Of a DNA stretch of 64,000 nt, positions 35,658 to 44,782 are shown one piece after another. A model generated the notes under the pieces. That model worked only from the letters and a program-made list of their open reading frames with translations. It had not been told where the DNA came from and ran no database searches. Source of the DNA: Hyphomicrobiales bacterium (GTDB lineage: Bacteria > Pseudomonadota > Alphaproteobacteria > Rhizobiales > Rhizobiaceae). The stretch's first letter is position 1. Every line of letters begins with the position of its first letter. Made by a program: the position numbers and the translations under genes. The stretch spans positions 1 through 64,000 of the forward strand of contig UBXV01000013.1 in NCBI GenBank assembly GCA_900469625.1, given 5' to 3'.

Positions 35658-36350
35658 GCTCGCGACCCGCGGACGGGCGATATCGTTGACGCCCTCGTCG
35701 TCCGGCGCCTGGCCATAGCTCATGCGGCGCATCTGGGCGATGACGCGCTGCATCTCGTCGTCAGGTAGAACCGGCGGCTCGCCGAGCGTGAGTGCCTGCA
35801 CATACATGCGCGAGAGCGTCTCGATCTCGATTGCCATCCACAACGCCGATTCCAGCGTCTTGCCGAGCGAAATCTGGCCGTGCTGGCCGAGCAGGCAGGC
35901 GGTGCGATCCTTGAGCGCCACGAGCGCATTGTTGGAAAGCGCCTGGGTGCCGAAGGTCGCATATTCGGCGCAGCGGATCGTCGTGCCACCGGCAATGCCG
36001 GTCATGTAGTGGAAGCTCGGAATGGTCTTGTGATGGCAGGCAAGCGTCGTCGCATAGATCGAGTGGCAATGCAGGACCACGTTGATATCAGGGCGTTCGC
36101 GCAGGATATCGCGGTGGAAACGCCACTCGGAGGACGGCCGCGGACCGGTGTAGTTGCCTTGAAAATCCATTTCCACCAGGTCTTCCGGCTGCATCGTCTC
36201 ATAGGCAAGCGACGAGGGCGTAACGAGGAAGCCGTTGGCGGTGCGCACCGAAAGATTGCCGGCGGTCCCCTGGTTGATGCCGCTCGAATTCATCCGGCGG
36301 CAGATGTCCACCATCTCGCGGCGGAGGGAGAGAATATCGGGCTCGGTCAT
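35655..36350 (-). CDS. Class II aldolase, L-fuculose-phosphate aldolase type
   Basis: A 231-residue zinc aldolase of the FucA/AraD/RhaD superfamily. Visible features are NQGTAGNLSVR near residue 25, the catalytic glutamate in SSEWRFHRDI, the zinc-binding HCHS, and a third histidine in LGQHGQIS. FucA-type enzymes split a ketose-1-phosphate into DHAP and an aldehyde. ATG 36350 is preferred because AAAGGAAAG precedes it. ATG 36374, which overlaps the kinase stop as ATGA, would add 8 residues. It is the last gene of the sugar operon. The true substrate is unknown. Confidence 0.87.
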   Translation of the reverse strand: MTEPDILSLRREMVDICRRMNSSGINQGTAGNLSVRTANGFLVTPSSLAYETMQPEDLVEMDFQGNYTGPRPSSEWRFHRDILRERPDINVVLHCHSIYATTLACHHKTIPSFHYMTGIAGGTTIRCAEYATFGTQALSNNALVALKDRTACLLGQHGQISLGKTLESALWMAIEIETLSRMYVQALTLGEPPVLPDDEMQRVIAQMRRMSYGQAPDDEGVNDIARPRVAS

Positions 36351-36370
36351 GGGGCTTTCCTTTCGATCTG

Positions 36371-37816
36371 TCATTGAAGAACGGGTTCGGTCCGGCGGCG
36401 CGCGGTGGCGCGCCAGCGGGCCGCGTAATCGGCAATTGCCGCGCTCAGCGGCGCGATGTCTGCAGGATCCGCCAGAAAGAGCGGTGCGGGCTCGTTCCGG
36501 GTGCGTTGACCGGCGAGAAGCGCGGCGCCCGACGCGACGCCATAGGCATCGAGACTGAACTTGACCTGCCGCCCAGGCACCAAGGCCGCGACCAGGCGGG
36601 CATAGACCGGGTCTCTGAGGAAACTGCCGTCGAGCACGACGAGAGGCCCCGCCCCCAGCGCGTCGACACATTCTGCGGTCAAGAGCGCACAATAGACGAC
36701 CGCCAGCGCCTTGCGCTCCATCGGCGTCTCAGGCTTGCGCCCGGCGATATAGCCCTGTCCGGCACTGCGGGGAAAAAGGCCGCTGTCGTCGCCGAAGGAC
36801 GGCATTGCCATGGTTCCCCCGGCGATCAGGCGCCGGACGATCTGTTCGGGCACCGGTGCATCGGGCGGGTCCTCCCCCGCGACATGCGAAAATGCGCGTC
36901 CACCCATGGTCAGCACACCGCCGAGCGGCTTGCCGAACACGTCACTGTTGAGCGTCATGCCCCTGTCTTCGTCGAGGCTTTCGAGCGGCGTCTGGCCGCA
37001 AAAGCCGACAATCCAGGTTCCGGTGGAAATGACGGTAAAATCGCGCAGGCCGGCGGCGTGGTAGCGGTAATGGTTGAGGCTGCTGTCGTGTGCGCCGGCA
37101 AGGACGCGTAGCTCTTGCGGCAGACCATAGCGCCGCGCCAACTCTTCGCGCACCGGCCCCAGATCCTGCCAGGCATCGGCAAAGGCCGGCATCAGCCGGC
37201 CCCAGCCGCGCGCATCGACGATCGGCGCAAAACGCCGTTGCGCAACGTTCCAGAGGTGCGACTGCGCGCCGAGCAGGCTTGCTTCCGATGCCGCCACGCC
37301 CGAAAGACGCCAGGCCCAGTATTGCGGCAGGCCCAGATACCAGCGCGCCCGTGAGAATGCATGCGGTTCACGCTCCTGCATCCAGTAGAGCTGTCGGGCC
37401 TGGTGCGTCGCGGCGTGCATCGTCGCGCTGCCGCGGTCGAAGAACGAACCGGCAAGCGGCGCGTAGCCCGCCCTGATTACCTCGGGCGGGGCTTGTTCGT
37501 AGTCGATCATCGGCAGGGCCGCGCCATCGCCCTGCTCGGGATCGTCCCCAACCAGAACGCCGCCGGAACCATGCCCGCAGGCGACGAAGGTGGAAAACGG
37601 GTGCCGCCGGGCAAGCTGCGCGAGGCCGGAAAAGACCCACTCGCCGATCGCGCCGAGATCGTGATGCCGCCAGGGCGGGCCGGGCAGCACCGGGTTGGCG
37701 ATGGTGAGCGTCTCGAGCACGGCGCCGTCGGCCGTCACGGCATTGAGCTTGACGTTGGTCTTGCCGACATCGAGCACCGCAATCGTGCCCTCGTCGTTGC
37801 GTGATCGTGTGAGCAC
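36371..37816 (-). CDS. FGGY-family carbohydrate kinase
   Basis: A 481-residue sugar kinase with the two-domain actin-like fold. The phosphate-1 motif is AVLDVGKTNVKL at the N-terminus; the DVGKTN version is closer to rhamnulo-/fuculokinases than to glycerol or xylulose kinases. LAGAHDSSLNHYRYHAAG is near the middle, FTVISTGTWIVGF is the adenosine-motif region, and LVVLDGSFLRDPVYARLVAAL is in the second domain. It should phosphorylate the ketose made by the epimerase and hand it to the aldolase. It overlaps the alternative start of the aldolase gene. Confidence 0.87.
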   Translation of the reverse strand: MLTRSRNDEGTIAVLDVGKTNVKLNAVTADGAVLETLTIANPVLPGPPWRHHDLGAIGEWVFSGLAQLARRHPFSTFVACGHGSGGVLVGDDPEQGDGAALPMIDYEQAPPEVIRAGYAPLAGSFFDRGSATMHAATHQARQLYWMQEREPHAFSRARWYLGLPQYWAWRLSGVAASEASLLGAQSHLWNVAQRRFAPIVDARGWGRLMPAFADAWQDLGPVREELARRYGLPQELRVLAGAHDSSLNHYRYHAAGLRDFTVISTGTWIVGFCGQTPLESLDEDRGMTLNSDVFGKPLGGVLTMGGRAFSHVAGEDPPDAPVPEQIVRRLIAGGTMAMPSFGDDSGLFPRSAGQGYIAGRKPETPMERKALAVVYCALLTAECVDALGAGPLVVLDGSFLRDPVYARLVAALVPGRQVKFSLDAYGVASGAALLAGQRTRNEPAPLFLADPADIAPLSAAIADYAARWRATARRRTEPVLQ

Positions 37817-37866
37817 GATGCCGCACCTCCCTCACTTTCAGCTCCGCCACGGACGGGCTCGCACCT

Positions 37867-38715
37867 TCAGATGAGCCCGTACTGTTTGGCCTTGTTGCGC
37901 AGGAACGGCAGGCCGTTGCCCATCACCTCTTCCTCGTCCTTGGCCACCGGCCGCCAGACGGCTAGTCCGTAGGCCACCTCCGGCGGCATGTTGATGAAGC
38001 TTTCCATGGCAAGGCCGCCCTTGAACCCGATCGCCGCAAGCGTCGCGAAAATCTCGTCCCAGGCGCAATTGCCGTAACCCGGCGTGCCGCGATCGCTCTC
38101 CGACAGGTGGATGTATTTGATGTGTTCGCGCGCATCGAGAATGCCGGTGCCGATGCCCTTTTCCTCGATGTTCATGTGGTAGGTGTCGAGATGCACGAAG
38201 ACATTGTCGGCACCGACGCGCCGGATCATGTCCACGGCCTGCCAGCCGGTGTTGATCAGGTGGTTTTCGTAGCGGTTGACCGCCTCGACGCCGAGTTCGA
38301 TGCCACGCGATTTCGCGTGTTTCGCCGCAGCCGTCAGCACGCGGGCGATGTTGTCGTATTCGACTTCCGTCGGCGGGACGCCCGTGCGCTCGCCGATGCC
38401 GCCATAGATGACGCCCGACAATGCCTCGCCACCGAGATCGGCGGTCTTGTCGATGGCGATCTTCAGGTGTTCGATCGCGGCATCGGGGCGGACCGAAGCC
38501 CAGGCGCGCTCGGGAAGGCCGAGCGAGCAGACGGCGCGCAGCTTGTTTTTTTCGAGCAGCGCCTTGGTGTGCGCTGTGTCGACGGCGGGAGGATTGAGCA
38601 TCGGTATCTCGATGAAATCCACCTTGTACTTGACCGCCGCCGCGACCGCCCGCTCGGCGCCGGGCCGATCCCAATTCATGGTCCACATGCTCGTATGGAC
38701 GCCAAAACCCTGCAT
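37867..38715 (-). CDS. D-tagatose/D-psicose 3-epimerase-like TIM-barrel protein
   Basis: A 282-residue xylose-isomerase-like TIM barrel. The pattern matches ketose 3-epimerases: GVHTSMWTMNW at the N-terminus, metal-ligand glutamate in LGVEAVNRYENH, aspartate and histidine in HLDTYHMNIEEKG, HLSESDRGTPG, and the last glutamate in GLAMESFINMPPEV. These enzymes invert carbon 3 of free ketoses using Mn or Mg. AAAGGA lies 9 nt before the ATG. It sits between the second permease gene and the kinase gene of the sugar operon. Confidence 0.87.
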   Translation of the reverse strand: MQGFGVHTSMWTMNWDRPGAERAVAAAVKYKVDFIEIPMLNPPAVDTAHTKALLEKNKLRAVCSLGLPERAWASVRPDAAIEHLKIAIDKTADLGGEALSGVIYGGIGERTGVPPTEVEYDNIARVLTAAAKHAKSRGIELGVEAVNRYENHLINTGWQAVDMIRRVGADNVFVHLDTYHMNIEEKGIGTGILDAREHIKYIHLSESDRGTPGYGNCAWDEIFATLAAIGFKGGLAMESFINMPPEVAYGLAVWRPVAKDEEEVMGNGLPFLRNKAKQYGLI

Positions 38716-38717
38716 GA

Positions 38718-39716
38718 TCACGTTCCTTTTCTGACGAATGAAATCTTGAACTTGGACGCGGCAAACCGCAGCACCATGACGCCGACGAGAAGCAGGCCCC
38801 AGACGGCGGTGGCGAGATGCTGATTGGCGCCGATCAGGTTGAGCCCCGAGGACAACAGCTGCAGCACGATGAGCGCCACGAACACCGGGATGACCCGGCC
38901 GAAACCACCGAACGGATTGACGCCGCCGAGGAAGCAGGCAAGCACGGTGATCAGCAGATAGGACTCGCCGTGACCGATGCGCACCGAGTTGAACCGCGCC
39001 AGCATGATGATGCCGGCAATGGCGCACATGGCGCCCGAGAGCGTGTAGACGAGCACGATCACCTTGCGGGTATTGATGCCGGAATAGCGGGTCGCCTCGA
39101 GATTGGAGCCGATCATGTAGGTGTTGAAACCGAGCTTCGTGCGCGTCAGAAGCACATGCCAGGCGAGCACGCAGACGATGAAGACGATCAGCGGCACCGG
39201 TATGCCCGCGATCGAGCCGTGACCGAGCGGCCCGATGAAGGCCGGAAAGCCGGAGACATCGCCGCCACGGGTCAGGAACTCGCCGAGACCGCGCAGGAAG
39301 ATCATCATCGACAGCGAGACGAGGATCGGGTGCGCGCGGGTAAAGGCGATGACCAGACCCATGACCACGCCGCTTGCTGCGCCGACCGCGACCGCAAGGA
39401 TGCAGCCGAGCGCGAAGGCGCCGGCACCCGCATCCGCACCGCCATTGGCCTGCAGCACCCAGGCAAGCGTCAGCCCAGCGATATTGGCGGTGAAGGTCAC
39501 CGCCAGGTTCAGGCCACCGGTCAGGATCGGCAGCAGCATGGCGAGTGTCAGAAGCCCCAGCTCGGGCAGCTGGAACGCGACCGAGCCGAAGGTCGCTGCA
39601 CTCAGGAACTGCGGCGAGGCAAGGCCGAACACCAGGATGACGGCTATGAGCGCCAGGCCCGGACCCGCCATCTCCGGTCCGAACCATGCCTTCAGGCGAT
39701 CAGAAAAGGATGTCAT
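38718..39716 (-). CDS. Sugar ABC transporter permease (RbsC type) 2
   Basis: A 332-residue inner-membrane permease of the BPD_transp_2 family with about 8-10 hydrophobic helices. It contains the family's LPILTGGLNLAVTFTANIAG and GGVNPFGGFGRVIPVF segments. It ends 2 bp before the epimerase start and overlaps the upstream permease gene by 4 bp. With its partner it forms the channel for the imported sugar. Confidence 0.92.
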   Translation of the reverse strand: MTSFSDRLKAWFGPEMAGPGLALIAVILVFGLASPQFLSAATFGSVAFQLPELGLLTLAMLLPILTGGLNLAVTFTANIAGLTLAWVLQANGGADAGAGAFALGCILAVAVGAASGVVMGLVIAFTRAHPILVSLSMMIFLRGLGEFLTRGGDVSGFPAFIGPLGHGSIAGIPVPLIVFIVCVLAWHVLLTRTKLGFNTYMIGSNLEATRYSGINTRKVIVLVYTLSGAMCAIAGIIMLARFNSVRIGHGESYLLITVLACFLGGVNPFGGFGRVIPVFVALIVLQLLSSGLNLIGANQHLATAVWGLLLVGVMVLRFAASKFKISFVRKGT

Positions 39717-40714
39717 CGGCGTGCACCTTTCTGGCTGGCGAAGGGGAAAAGCCGTTCGATGCTGGTGTTGGACAGCGTGATGGCGACGAGGATGATGGCG
39801 CCGACGATCATCTTGAAGGCGAAGGGAGAGACACCCATCAGGTTCAGGCCGTTCTGGGTGATTGCCACCAGGAGAACGCCGAGCACGCAGCCGAGCACCG
39901 AGCCCTTGCCGCCGCCGAGCCTCGCACCGCCGAGAACGACGGCGGCGAGCACGTCGAGTTCACGCCCGTAAAGCGCGTTCGGCACCACTTCCTGGGCATA
40001 ATGCGCCTGCACCAACCCACCGATACCGGCCATCAACCCGAGCCAGCCGAAGGCGATGAACTGCATGGCGCCGATGTTGATGCCGAAGCGGCGCGCACCT
40101 TCCGGATTGTCGCCGAAGGCGTAGAGCTGCCGGCCGGTGGTCGTGCGCGTGATCAGCACCCAGGTGGCGATGACGCACAACACCATCACCAGCACCGGAA
40201 GGGTGATCTCGATCCAGCTGCCGTCGGCCATTTCATGCTCGAACAGCACGACGCGATCGGTCAGCCATTCCGGCAGGTCGTAGATCGACACGCCCTTGGT
40301 GAAGAACATCAACAGGCCGAAATAGATGTTGAAGGTGGATATCGTCGCGACGATCGAGATGACGCGGAAGCGGTGGATCAGAAGCGCGTTGATCGCGCCG
40401 AGGCAGATGCCGATCGACCCGGCGATGACGAGGCCGGAGATCCAGCCGCCGCCACCGATCCAGCCGAGCGCGATCGCCGTGCCGTACTGCACGACCGAGG
40501 CGGCAACCGCAAAGGAGATGTCGATGCCGCCGGCAATCAGCACCACCAGCAGGCCGACGGCGAAGATGATGTTGACCGAACTGGTGTTCAGCAGATCGAA
40601 GGCGTTGCCGAGGGAGAAGAAGTTGCTCGTTGCAAACGACAGCACCGTGCAGATGACGGTTATGACGGCAAGCAGCGCGACCTCGGTTGCATGGGTGCGG
40701 GCGAAACTATGCAT
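39713..40714 (-). CDS. Sugar ABC transporter permease (RbsC type) 1
   Basis: A 333-residue permease paralogous to the next gene. The family motifs are VLIAGGIDISFAVAASVVQY and VLGGARLGGGKGSVLGCVLG, with about 9 helices. ATG 40714 (MHSFARTHATEV) is chosen over a start 18 codons upstream because it begins just inside the end of the ATPase gene (8-bp overlap), the usual arrangement. Two different permeases indicate a heterodimeric channel. Confidence 0.92.
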   Translation of the reverse strand: MHSFARTHATEVALLAVITVICTVLSFATSNFFSLGNAFDLLNTSSVNIIFAVGLLVVLIAGGIDISFAVAASVVQYGTAIALGWIGGGGWISGLVIAGSIGICLGAINALLIHRFRVISIVATISTFNIYFGLLMFFTKGVSIYDLPEWLTDRVVLFEHEMADGSWIEITLPVLVMVLCVIATWVLITRTTTGRQLYAFGDNPEGARRFGINIGAMQFIAFGWLGLMAGIGGLVQAHYAQEVVPNALYGRELDVLAAVVLGGARLGGGKGSVLGCVLGVLLVAITQNGLNLMGVSPFAFKMIVGAIILVAITLSNTSIERLFPFASQKGARR

Positions 40715-42221
40715 AGACAGCCCCCTCGATTTCGGCGAGCGGCACGACGCGCGGGTCATACTCTCCAACGATGCGGCCCTGCGCCATGTGCAGCACCCGG
40801 TCGGCGTTGAAGTAGACCTCCGGCACTTCGTCGGAGATCAGGATGATCGCAAGCCCCGTCTCCGCAAGCTTGGAAACGATATCAAAGATGCCGGCGCGCG
40901 CGCCGACATCGACGCCGACCGTGGGCGAATCGAGGATCAGGAGCTTCGGGTCGGTCGCGAGCCACTTGGCAATGGCGACGCGCTGCTGGTTGCCGCCCGA
41001 CAGCGTCGAGATAGGATCGCCTTGACGGCCGATCTTTACGCCGAGATCAGCGATCCAGCCGGCGACGAGCCTGCGCTTGCGCTCATCCGACAGGAAGGCA
41101 CCGGACATGATCTTGCCGAGCGAACTGATGACCAGATTGTCGGCGATCGATTGCGGCTGGATGAGCCCGAGCGACAGTCGATCCTCCGAGAGATAGGCGA
41201 CACCCGCCTTGATCGCATCGCGGTTGGAGGAAAAGTGCACCGGCCGGCCCTCAAGTGTAATCGTGCCGGCAGCCGGCTTCAGCATGCCGAACAGCGTCTG
41301 TGCCAGCTCCGTCCGCCCAGCCCCGAGAAGGCCCGTGATCCCAAGCGTCTCGCCGCGCCGGACGGTCAGGGAGATGTCGTCGAACTGACCGGGACGGCTC
41401 AAACCCTTGACGTCGAGAACGACGGGCTGGTCGCCGCGCGGCCTGGCACGGACCTGCTGGTCGAAGGTCTTGCCCGTCATCAGCTCGGTGATGCGCGACT
41501 GCGTCATGCCGGCCGCGGGATAGACGCCGACCAGCGCGCCGTCTCGAAGAACGGTGATGCGGCTTGATATCTCCAGCACTTCCGCAAGGCGGTGGCTGAC
41601 GAAGACGACGGCGACGCCTGCGGCCGAAAGGCCGCGGACGATATCGAGCAGATGGTCGGTTTCCGATTGCGTCAGCGATGCGGTCGGCTCGTCCATGAAG
41701 ACGAGCTTGGCTTGCCCGACCAGCGCACGGGCGATGGCCACGATCTGGCGCTGGGCGATGGCATAGTCCTTGAGCGGCAGGTCGACGTCGAGCGTGATGC
41801 CGAGACGCTTCAGCGCGTCCGTCGCGATCTTGCGCATGCGGCCGTAATCAACCAGCTTCGGCCAGCGGCCGAGAACGGTCTGGAAGGCAATGTTTTCGGC
41901 AACGCTCATTTCGGGAAACAGCGCCAGATCCTGCCAGATGACCTGGATGCCGCGATCCTGGGCGGTGACAGGCGACATGTGGGAATAGGTCTCGCCGTCA
42001 TATTCGATCGAGGCGCCGTCGGCCGGGCGATAAACACCGGTGATGATCTTGATGAGCGTGCTCTTGCCGCAACCGTTCTCGCCGGCGAGGCAATGCACCT
42101 CACCCGGGCGAACGTCGAAGCTCACATTCTTGAGCGCCTTGACGCCACCGAAGGTCATGTTGATGTCGTGCAGGGACAGGAGCGGCTTTTCGCTGCCTCC
42201 CGTGTTCGCAAGCTGGTGCAT
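40707..42221 (-). CDS. Sugar ABC transporter ATP-binding protein (RbsA/MglA type)
   Basis: A 504-residue tandem ATPase. The first domain has Walker A GENGCGKSTLIK, a signature region reading DYAIAQRQIVAIARAL, and Walker B LVFMDEPTASL. The second domain has the degenerate GLLGAGRTELAQ, signature LSGGNQQRVAIAKWL and LLILDSPTVGVDVG. The degenerate second Walker A is normal for this family. ATG 42221 (MHQLANTGG) is favoured; an upstream extension of 27 codons is spurious. It is separated from the binding-protein gene by 178 bp holding two hairpins. Confidence 0.93.
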   Translation of the reverse strand: MHQLANTGGSEKPLLSLHDINMTFGGVKALKNVSFDVRPGEVHCLAGENGCGKSTLIKIITGVYRPADGASIEYDGETYSHMSPVTAQDRGIQVIWQDLALFPEMSVAENIAFQTVLGRWPKLVDYGRMRKIATDALKRLGITLDVDLPLKDYAIAQRQIVAIARALVGQAKLVFMDEPTASLTQSETDHLLDIVRGLSAAGVAVVFVSHRLAEVLEISSRITVLRDGALVGVYPAAGMTQSRITELMTGKTFDQQVRARPRGDQPVVLDVKGLSRPGQFDDISLTVRRGETLGITGLLGAGRTELAQTLFGMLKPAAGTITLEGRPVHFSSNRDAIKAGVAYLSEDRLSLGLIQPQSIADNLVISSLGKIMSGAFLSDERKRRLVAGWIADLGVKIGRQGDPISTLSGGNQQRVAIAKWLATDPKLLILDSPTVGVDVGARAGIFDIVSKLAETGLAIILISDEVPEVYFNADRVLHMAQGRIVGEYDPRVVPLAEIEGAVYA

Positions 42222-42259
42222 GAACAAGTGCCCTAAGGACCGTTTTGAAAGACGTGCCA

Positions 42260-42297
42260 GGCCGGCCGGAGCCGGCCCAGCAGCCGGGAGAACCCGG
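42260..42297 (-). terminator. Tandem hairpins between binding-protein and ATPase genes
   Basis: On the minus strand CCGGG-TTCT-CCCGG (42284-42297) is followed by GGCCGGC-TCCG-GCCGGCC (42260-42277). Both are perfect stems with tetraloops and no T-run. They lie after the binding-protein stop and before the ATPase start. Such intercistronic hairpins commonly reduce read-through or protect the upstream message, giving more binding protein than membrane components. Confidence 0.55.
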
Positions 42298-42399
42298 TGC
42301 ATGCCCTCAGAGGCTCAACCGAGCCGTGGATGAGGCATGCAACAATTCAAGATGCGGCAGCGACCGTTGCACATCTGGCGCGCGGGTCGCTGCGGCCGA

Positions 42400-43392
42400 T
42401 CACAATCCCATCGCTGCGAGATCGGCGACGGTGTCCTTGTTGATCGGCACAAGCTGATCAACGATGATGTTGCGGTTTTCGAAGTCCGGCTTGACCTTGC
42501 CGAGACCTTCGATCTCGTCGCCGTCCTTGACCTCTTCGCCTTTCATCAGCTTGTCGGCGAGCGTGACGAACACTTCACCGGCCTGCTTCGGGTTCCACAT
42601 GAAGCCGCCGGAGATCGCATCGGACTTTACGAGTTTCTGGCCCTGCCCCGGAGAGAACGGCCCAAGCACGAAGATCTCGCCGACCTTGCGGCGCTCTTCG
42701 ACCGCACGCCCTGCCCCGATCGGACCCTGGCTGCCGAAGGCAAGAAAGCCCTTCAGGTTCGGATGGGCGGAGATCAGGTCGAGTGCCGTCGAGCGGCTCT
42801 TGTCGACGTCCTCGGCCACGCCGTAGCGGTCGCCGACGAGCGTCATGTCGGGGTGGTTCTTCTTGATATAGGCGATGGCGGCGTCAGCCCAGGCATTGTG
42901 CAGGGGCACGGTCAGCGAGCCGACGAAGACCGCATATTCACCCTTGCCGCCCATCTTCTCGGCGAGCAGCTTGCCGTGCGCTTCGCCGAAGCCGGTCGAT
43001 GACGCCAGCTCGAAGTCCCAGTCGGCGCCCTTCTGGCTCGGCGATTCATGGGTGATGACGATGATGCCCTTTTCCTTGGCCTTGGTCAGGACCGGCTCCA
43101 GAACCTTGGCGTCGTTCGGCACCACGCCGATCACCTTCACGCCCTGGGCGATCAGATCCTCGATGGCGCGCACCTGCAGCGCCGGATCGGCGCTCGTTGG
43201 GCCGACCATGAAGGCGTCGATACCGAGCTTTTGGCCCCGTTCCTTGATGCCGGCCTCCATGGCGTTGAACCACGGAATGCCGCCGATCTTGACCACGACG
43301 CCGACCTTGCCGGCATCCTGGGCGAATGCGGCGGCCGCACCGGCAAGCGAAAGCGAAGTCGCTAGCGCAGCGACCAGAATTTTCTTGATCAT
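42400..43392 (-). CDS. Sugar ABC transporter periplasmic substrate-binding protein
   Basis: A 330-residue periplasmic binding protein of the RbsB/LsrB/RhaS type (Peripla_BP_4). A clear signal peptide (MIKKILVAALATSLSLAGAAAAFAQ) is followed by KVGVVVKIGGIPWFNAMEAG, the usual first strand. ALQVRAIEDLIAQGVKVIGV follows, then a hinge region and a C-terminal lobe ending NIIVDQLVPINKDTVAD. GGAGGAGAGAC directly precedes the ATG. The ligand cannot be read; the operon points to a ketose or a related sugar. It is the first gene of the operon. Confidence 0.93.
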   Translation of the reverse strand: MIKKILVAALATSLSLAGAAAAFAQDAGKVGVVVKIGGIPWFNAMEAGIKERGQKLGIDAFMVGPTSADPALQVRAIEDLIAQGVKVIGVVPNDAKVLEPVLTKAKEKGIIVITHESPSQKGADWDFELASSTGFGEAHGKLLAEKMGGKGEYAVFVGSLTVPLHNAWADAAIAYIKKNHPDMTLVGDRYGVAEDVDKSRSTALDLISAHPNLKGFLAFGSQGPIGAGRAVEERRKVGEIFVLGPFSPGQGQKLVKSDAISGGFMWNPKQAGEVFVTLADKLMKGEEVKDGDEIEGLGKVKPDFENRNIIVDQLVPINKDTVADLAAMGL

Positions 43393-43525
43393 GTCTCTCC
43401 TCCACTCGTTCCCCATGGGGAACACGCCCGGCTGCACGAAGCGCCGGCCTCCAGTTTCAAATCGCAACTGGCCGGGAACGAATTCCCGCCTCCCTGATCG
43501 CCGCCTCCTCAGACGGCCCATCCGT

Positions 43526-43581
43526 TTTGCACAATCGATATTTCTTGTTTGCACAATCGATGGTGCAAAGACTATTGTGCA
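43526..43581. promoter_or_regulatory. Operator cluster between sugar operon and LacI regulator
   Basis: TTTGCACAATCGAT occurs twice as a direct repeat (43526-43539 and 43548-43561), exactly 22 bp apart, about two helical turns. The second copy is also half of an imperfect palindrome TTTGCAC-N8-GTGCAAA (43548-43569). A further inverted half ATTGTGCA lies at 43574-43581. A promoter TTGCAC (43549-43554), 18 bp, TATTGT (43573-43578) could run towards the regulator. The boxes are probably bound by the divergent LacI-family protein. Confidence 0.6.
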
Positions 43582-43636
43582 GACTTAATCTTTCGTCAAG
43601 GGGAAATCGGCACTAAGACGATGAGGGAGGACCGGG

Positions 43637-44695
43637 ATGACGAAGACCAGCAAGAAGAAGGCGACGATCTACGACCTGTCGGTGCTGTCAGGCAGCTCGC
43701 CCTCAACCGTGAGTGCAGTTCTGAACGGCACCTGGCAGAAGCGCCGGATCAAAGAGAGCACCGCCGCGCTAATCCGCGATCTTGCGGAAACCCATCAATA
43801 TACCGCCAACCGCCAGGCGCGCGGATTGCGCAGTTCGCGCTCCGGCCTCATCGGCCTCCTCTTGCCCGTGCACGACAACCGCTACTTCTCCTCGATGGCG
43901 CAGACCTTCGAGGCGCATGTCAGAAGCAAGGGCCAATGCCCGATCGTCGTCAGCGCCAGCCGCGATCCGGAAGAGGAGCGAAGAACGGCCGAGACCTTGA
44001 TCTCATACTCGATCGACGAGCTCTTCATCTGCGGCGCGACCGACCCGGACGGCGTGCACGAGGTCTGCGAGACCGTGGGACTGAAGCACATCAACATCGA
44101 CCTGCCCGGCACCAAGGTTCCCTCCGTCATCAGCGACAACTACGAGGGCGGGCGCATGCTGACCGAGGCGATCATCCGCCGCTTCCCGGCGGATCAGCCA
44201 CTTCGCGCCGATGAACTCTACCTCTTCGGCGGTCGCGACGACCACGCCAGCCGCGAGCGTATCCGCGGCTTTCGCGCCGTGAAGCGCGAGTTGCTGGGTG
44301 ACGACCCCGACGGATGCATTCTACCGACCGGCTACGCGCCCAACACGGCCAGGCTCGCATTCGAGGCTTTCTATGAGAAGAACGGCAAGCTGCCGCGTGC
44401 GCTGTTCGTCAACTCCTCGATCAACTTCGAAGGCCTGCTGCGCTTCATGGCCGGCCATCCGCACGAAAATTTCGCCGACCTTACCGTCGGGTGCTATGAC
44501 TACGACCCCTTCGCTTCATTCCTGCCCTTCCCCGTCATCATGATCCGGCAGGATGTCGAGGGCATGATCACCAAGGCGTTCGAGGTCATCGAAGAAGGAC
44601 GGCCGCAACCGCGCATCCATCTCATCAGCCCTGAACTCGTGCAGCCCCGCACGGCACTGACCGGCCCGCTCGACGCGCTCAAGGATATCGGCTGA
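43637..44695 (+). CDS. LacI-family transcriptional regulator of the sugar operon
   Basis: A 352-residue repressor-type protein. The N-terminal helix-turn-helix is ATIYDLSVLSGSSPSTVSAV followed by the hinge-like TAALIRDLAETHQYTANRQA. The periplasmic-binding-protein-like effector domain begins at SGLIGLLLPVHDNRYFSSMA. GGGAGG stands 8-13 nt before the ATG. It is transcribed away from the ketose operon, and the shared 244-bp gap holds repeated operator-like boxes. It therefore most likely represses that operon until the sugar or a derivative binds. Confidence 0.9.
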   Translation: MTKTSKKKATIYDLSVLSGSSPSTVSAVLNGTWQKRRIKESTAALIRDLAETHQYTANRQARGLRSSRSGLIGLLLPVHDNRYFSSMAQTFEAHVRSKGQCPIVVSASRDPEEERRTAETLISYSIDELFICGATDPDGVHEVCETVGLKHINIDLPGTKVPSVISDNYEGGRMLTEAIIRRFPADQPLRADELYLFGGRDDHASRERIRGFRAVKRELLGDDPDGCILPTGYAPNTARLAFEAFYEKNGKLPRALFVNSSINFEGLLRFMAGHPHENFADLTVGCYDYDPFASFLPFPVIMIRQDVEGMITKAFEVIEEGRPQPRIHLISPELVQPRTALTGPLDALKDIG

Positions 44696-44782
44696 CGTCG
44701 ACACCACGGATTCTTCGGCGCATCGACGCCTACACCATCGAAACTTCTGTACAATTATTTAAATTCCACGTATTTTTCTGAA

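Noticed and set aside
35474-35716. An 81-codon N-terminal extension of gluconokinase
   Set aside because: It runs through the RIME-like palindrome and has no similarity to the family. The ATG at 35473 gives a normal GntK N-terminus.
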